Assembly: GCA_040797825.1 (NCBI GenBank) | Contig: JBFNEZ010000214.1 | Span: forward strand, 1 to 6,293 | Direction of reading: 5' to 3' | From: Geosporobacter sp040797825 | GTDB taxonomy: Bacteria > Bacillota > Clostridia > Peptostreptococcales > Thermotaleaceae | Length of the DNA stretch: 6,293 bases | Part shown: positions 5,748 through 6,293 of the stretch, one piece after another | Numbering within the stretch: position 1 is the first letter of the stretch | How the letters are laid out: every line of letters starts with the position of its first letter | Translations under genes and position numbers: made by a program | Notes under the pieces: model-generated | What the model was told of the DNA's origin: nothing | The model's database searches: none | What the model saw: only the letters and a program-made list of their open reading frames with translations

Positions 5748-6179
5748 TTATTGTTCATCTCCCACAACCGTAATCAGCCTATTTCCCACTTCTCGAAGCT
5801 TCAATTCTCCCAGTTCATCCCCAGATACTACCAAAATGCTTTTTACCACACCTTCGTCTTCATCGTACTCATAGGCATAATAGTAAGCAAGTAAATCCTC
5901 AGGAAGATTCTCCTCTATTTCCACGGCATACTCATCAGCTTTGTTCATTAATTCTGAAATATAGGCTTCTTCATCACTGTCTATATCTATATCTAGTTCT
6001 TCCTCTAGCAAATCTGCCTTTAAAGCTTCTGCATCACATTGAAGGATAAAAGCCAATACATCCTCTCGTTTCGTTCTGGCAGAGATATCTGCAGCTACAT
6101 CAAATTCTGTATTTTTTAAAACAATTTTTTTAATCTCTTCGTCACTTACTCTTTTACTGCCACTTAAGATAAAACTCAT
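5748..6179 (-). CDS. Hypothetical acidic cytosolic protein, 143 aa
   Basis: I do not recognise a family. The protein has no signal peptide or membrane helix and is strongly acidic, with a Glu/Asp-rich centre (LLEEELDIDIDSDEEAY, then EIEENLPEDLL and YEYDEDEG). The N-terminal part (SDEEIKKIVLKNTEFDVAADISARTKREDVLAF) is predicted helical, while the end (SILVVSGDELGELKLREVGNRLITVVGDEQ) looks like three short strands. I chose ATG 6179, preceded by GAGAGGAAG at suitable spacing. The longer frame begins with TTG at 6236 and would add 19 residues (MNKFSKFKKTINDREEDVY) without a ribosome site. It lies first in a probable two-gene unit with the 171-aa membrane protein. The upstream 114 bases to the window edge are AT-rich and hold no promoter I can defend. 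Confidence 0.65.
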   Translation of the reverse strand: MSFILSGSKRVSDEEIKKIVLKNTEFDVAADISARTKREDVLAFILQCDAEALKADLLEEELDIDIDSDEEAYISELMNKADEYAVEIEENLPEDLLAYYYAYEYDEDEGVVKSILVVSGDELGELKLREVGNRLITVVGDEQ

Positions 6180-6293
6180 GTATACATCTTCCTCTCTATC
6201 ATTTATAGTTTTCTTAAATTTAGAAAATTTATTCAAAACTCAAGAATACCGATTCCTATATTATTCTTAACAGCATATCAATAATCCTCTATC

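Overview
The window looks like chromosomal DNA of a low-GC, anaerobic, endospore-forming Firmicute (class Clostridia, possibly an Alkaliphilus/Natronincola-like lineage; the genus is a guess). The grounds are the AT-rich sequence, strong AGGAGG-type ribosome sites, TTG starts, a ferredoxin-linked 2-oxoacid oxidoreductase and a small protein resembling the alpha/beta spore SASPs.

Layout from left to right: (1) 1-84 holds a stem-loop just past the end of the first gene. (2) 85-1040, minus strand, is a two-gene unit: a 196-aa bitopic protein with an extracytoplasmic domain, then a 115-aa protein with a signal peptide and a C-terminal membrane anchor. A plausible promoter lies at 1101-1129. (3) 1146-1208 is a large perfect hairpin, read as the terminator of the next minus-strand gene. 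(4) 1233-1601, minus strand, encodes a four-helix membrane protein of the YvlD / 'phage holin superfamily IV' type. (5) 1602-1781 is a divergent intergenic region with a 13-bp perfect inverted repeat split by 47 bp. (6) 1782-4372, plus strand, is korA-korB: a fused gamma/alpha subunit and a TPP/[4Fe-4S] beta subunit whose stop and start codons overlap. (7) 4452-4646, plus strand, encodes a 64-aa SASP-like protein, followed by a 16-bp perfect terminator stem. (8) 4762-5169, plus strand, encodes a small lipoprotein. (9) 5205-6179, minus strand, is a two-gene unit: an acidic cytosolic 143-aa protein, then a 171-aa membrane-anchored protein, convergent with the lipoprotein gene.

Only korAB has a confident biochemical role: reversible CoA-dependent oxidative decarboxylation of a 2-oxoacid with ferredoxin or a similar low-potential acceptor. 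The SASP-like gene follows korB with no clear terminator between them and may be co-transcribed. The remaining genes are envelope or hypothetical proteins typical of clostridial chromosomes. I see no mobile element, CRISPR array, tRNA or rRNA, and no convincing new defence or metabolic system. The items most worth a second look are the divergent SASP-like protein, the hairpins and split inverted repeat, and the small envelope proteins.
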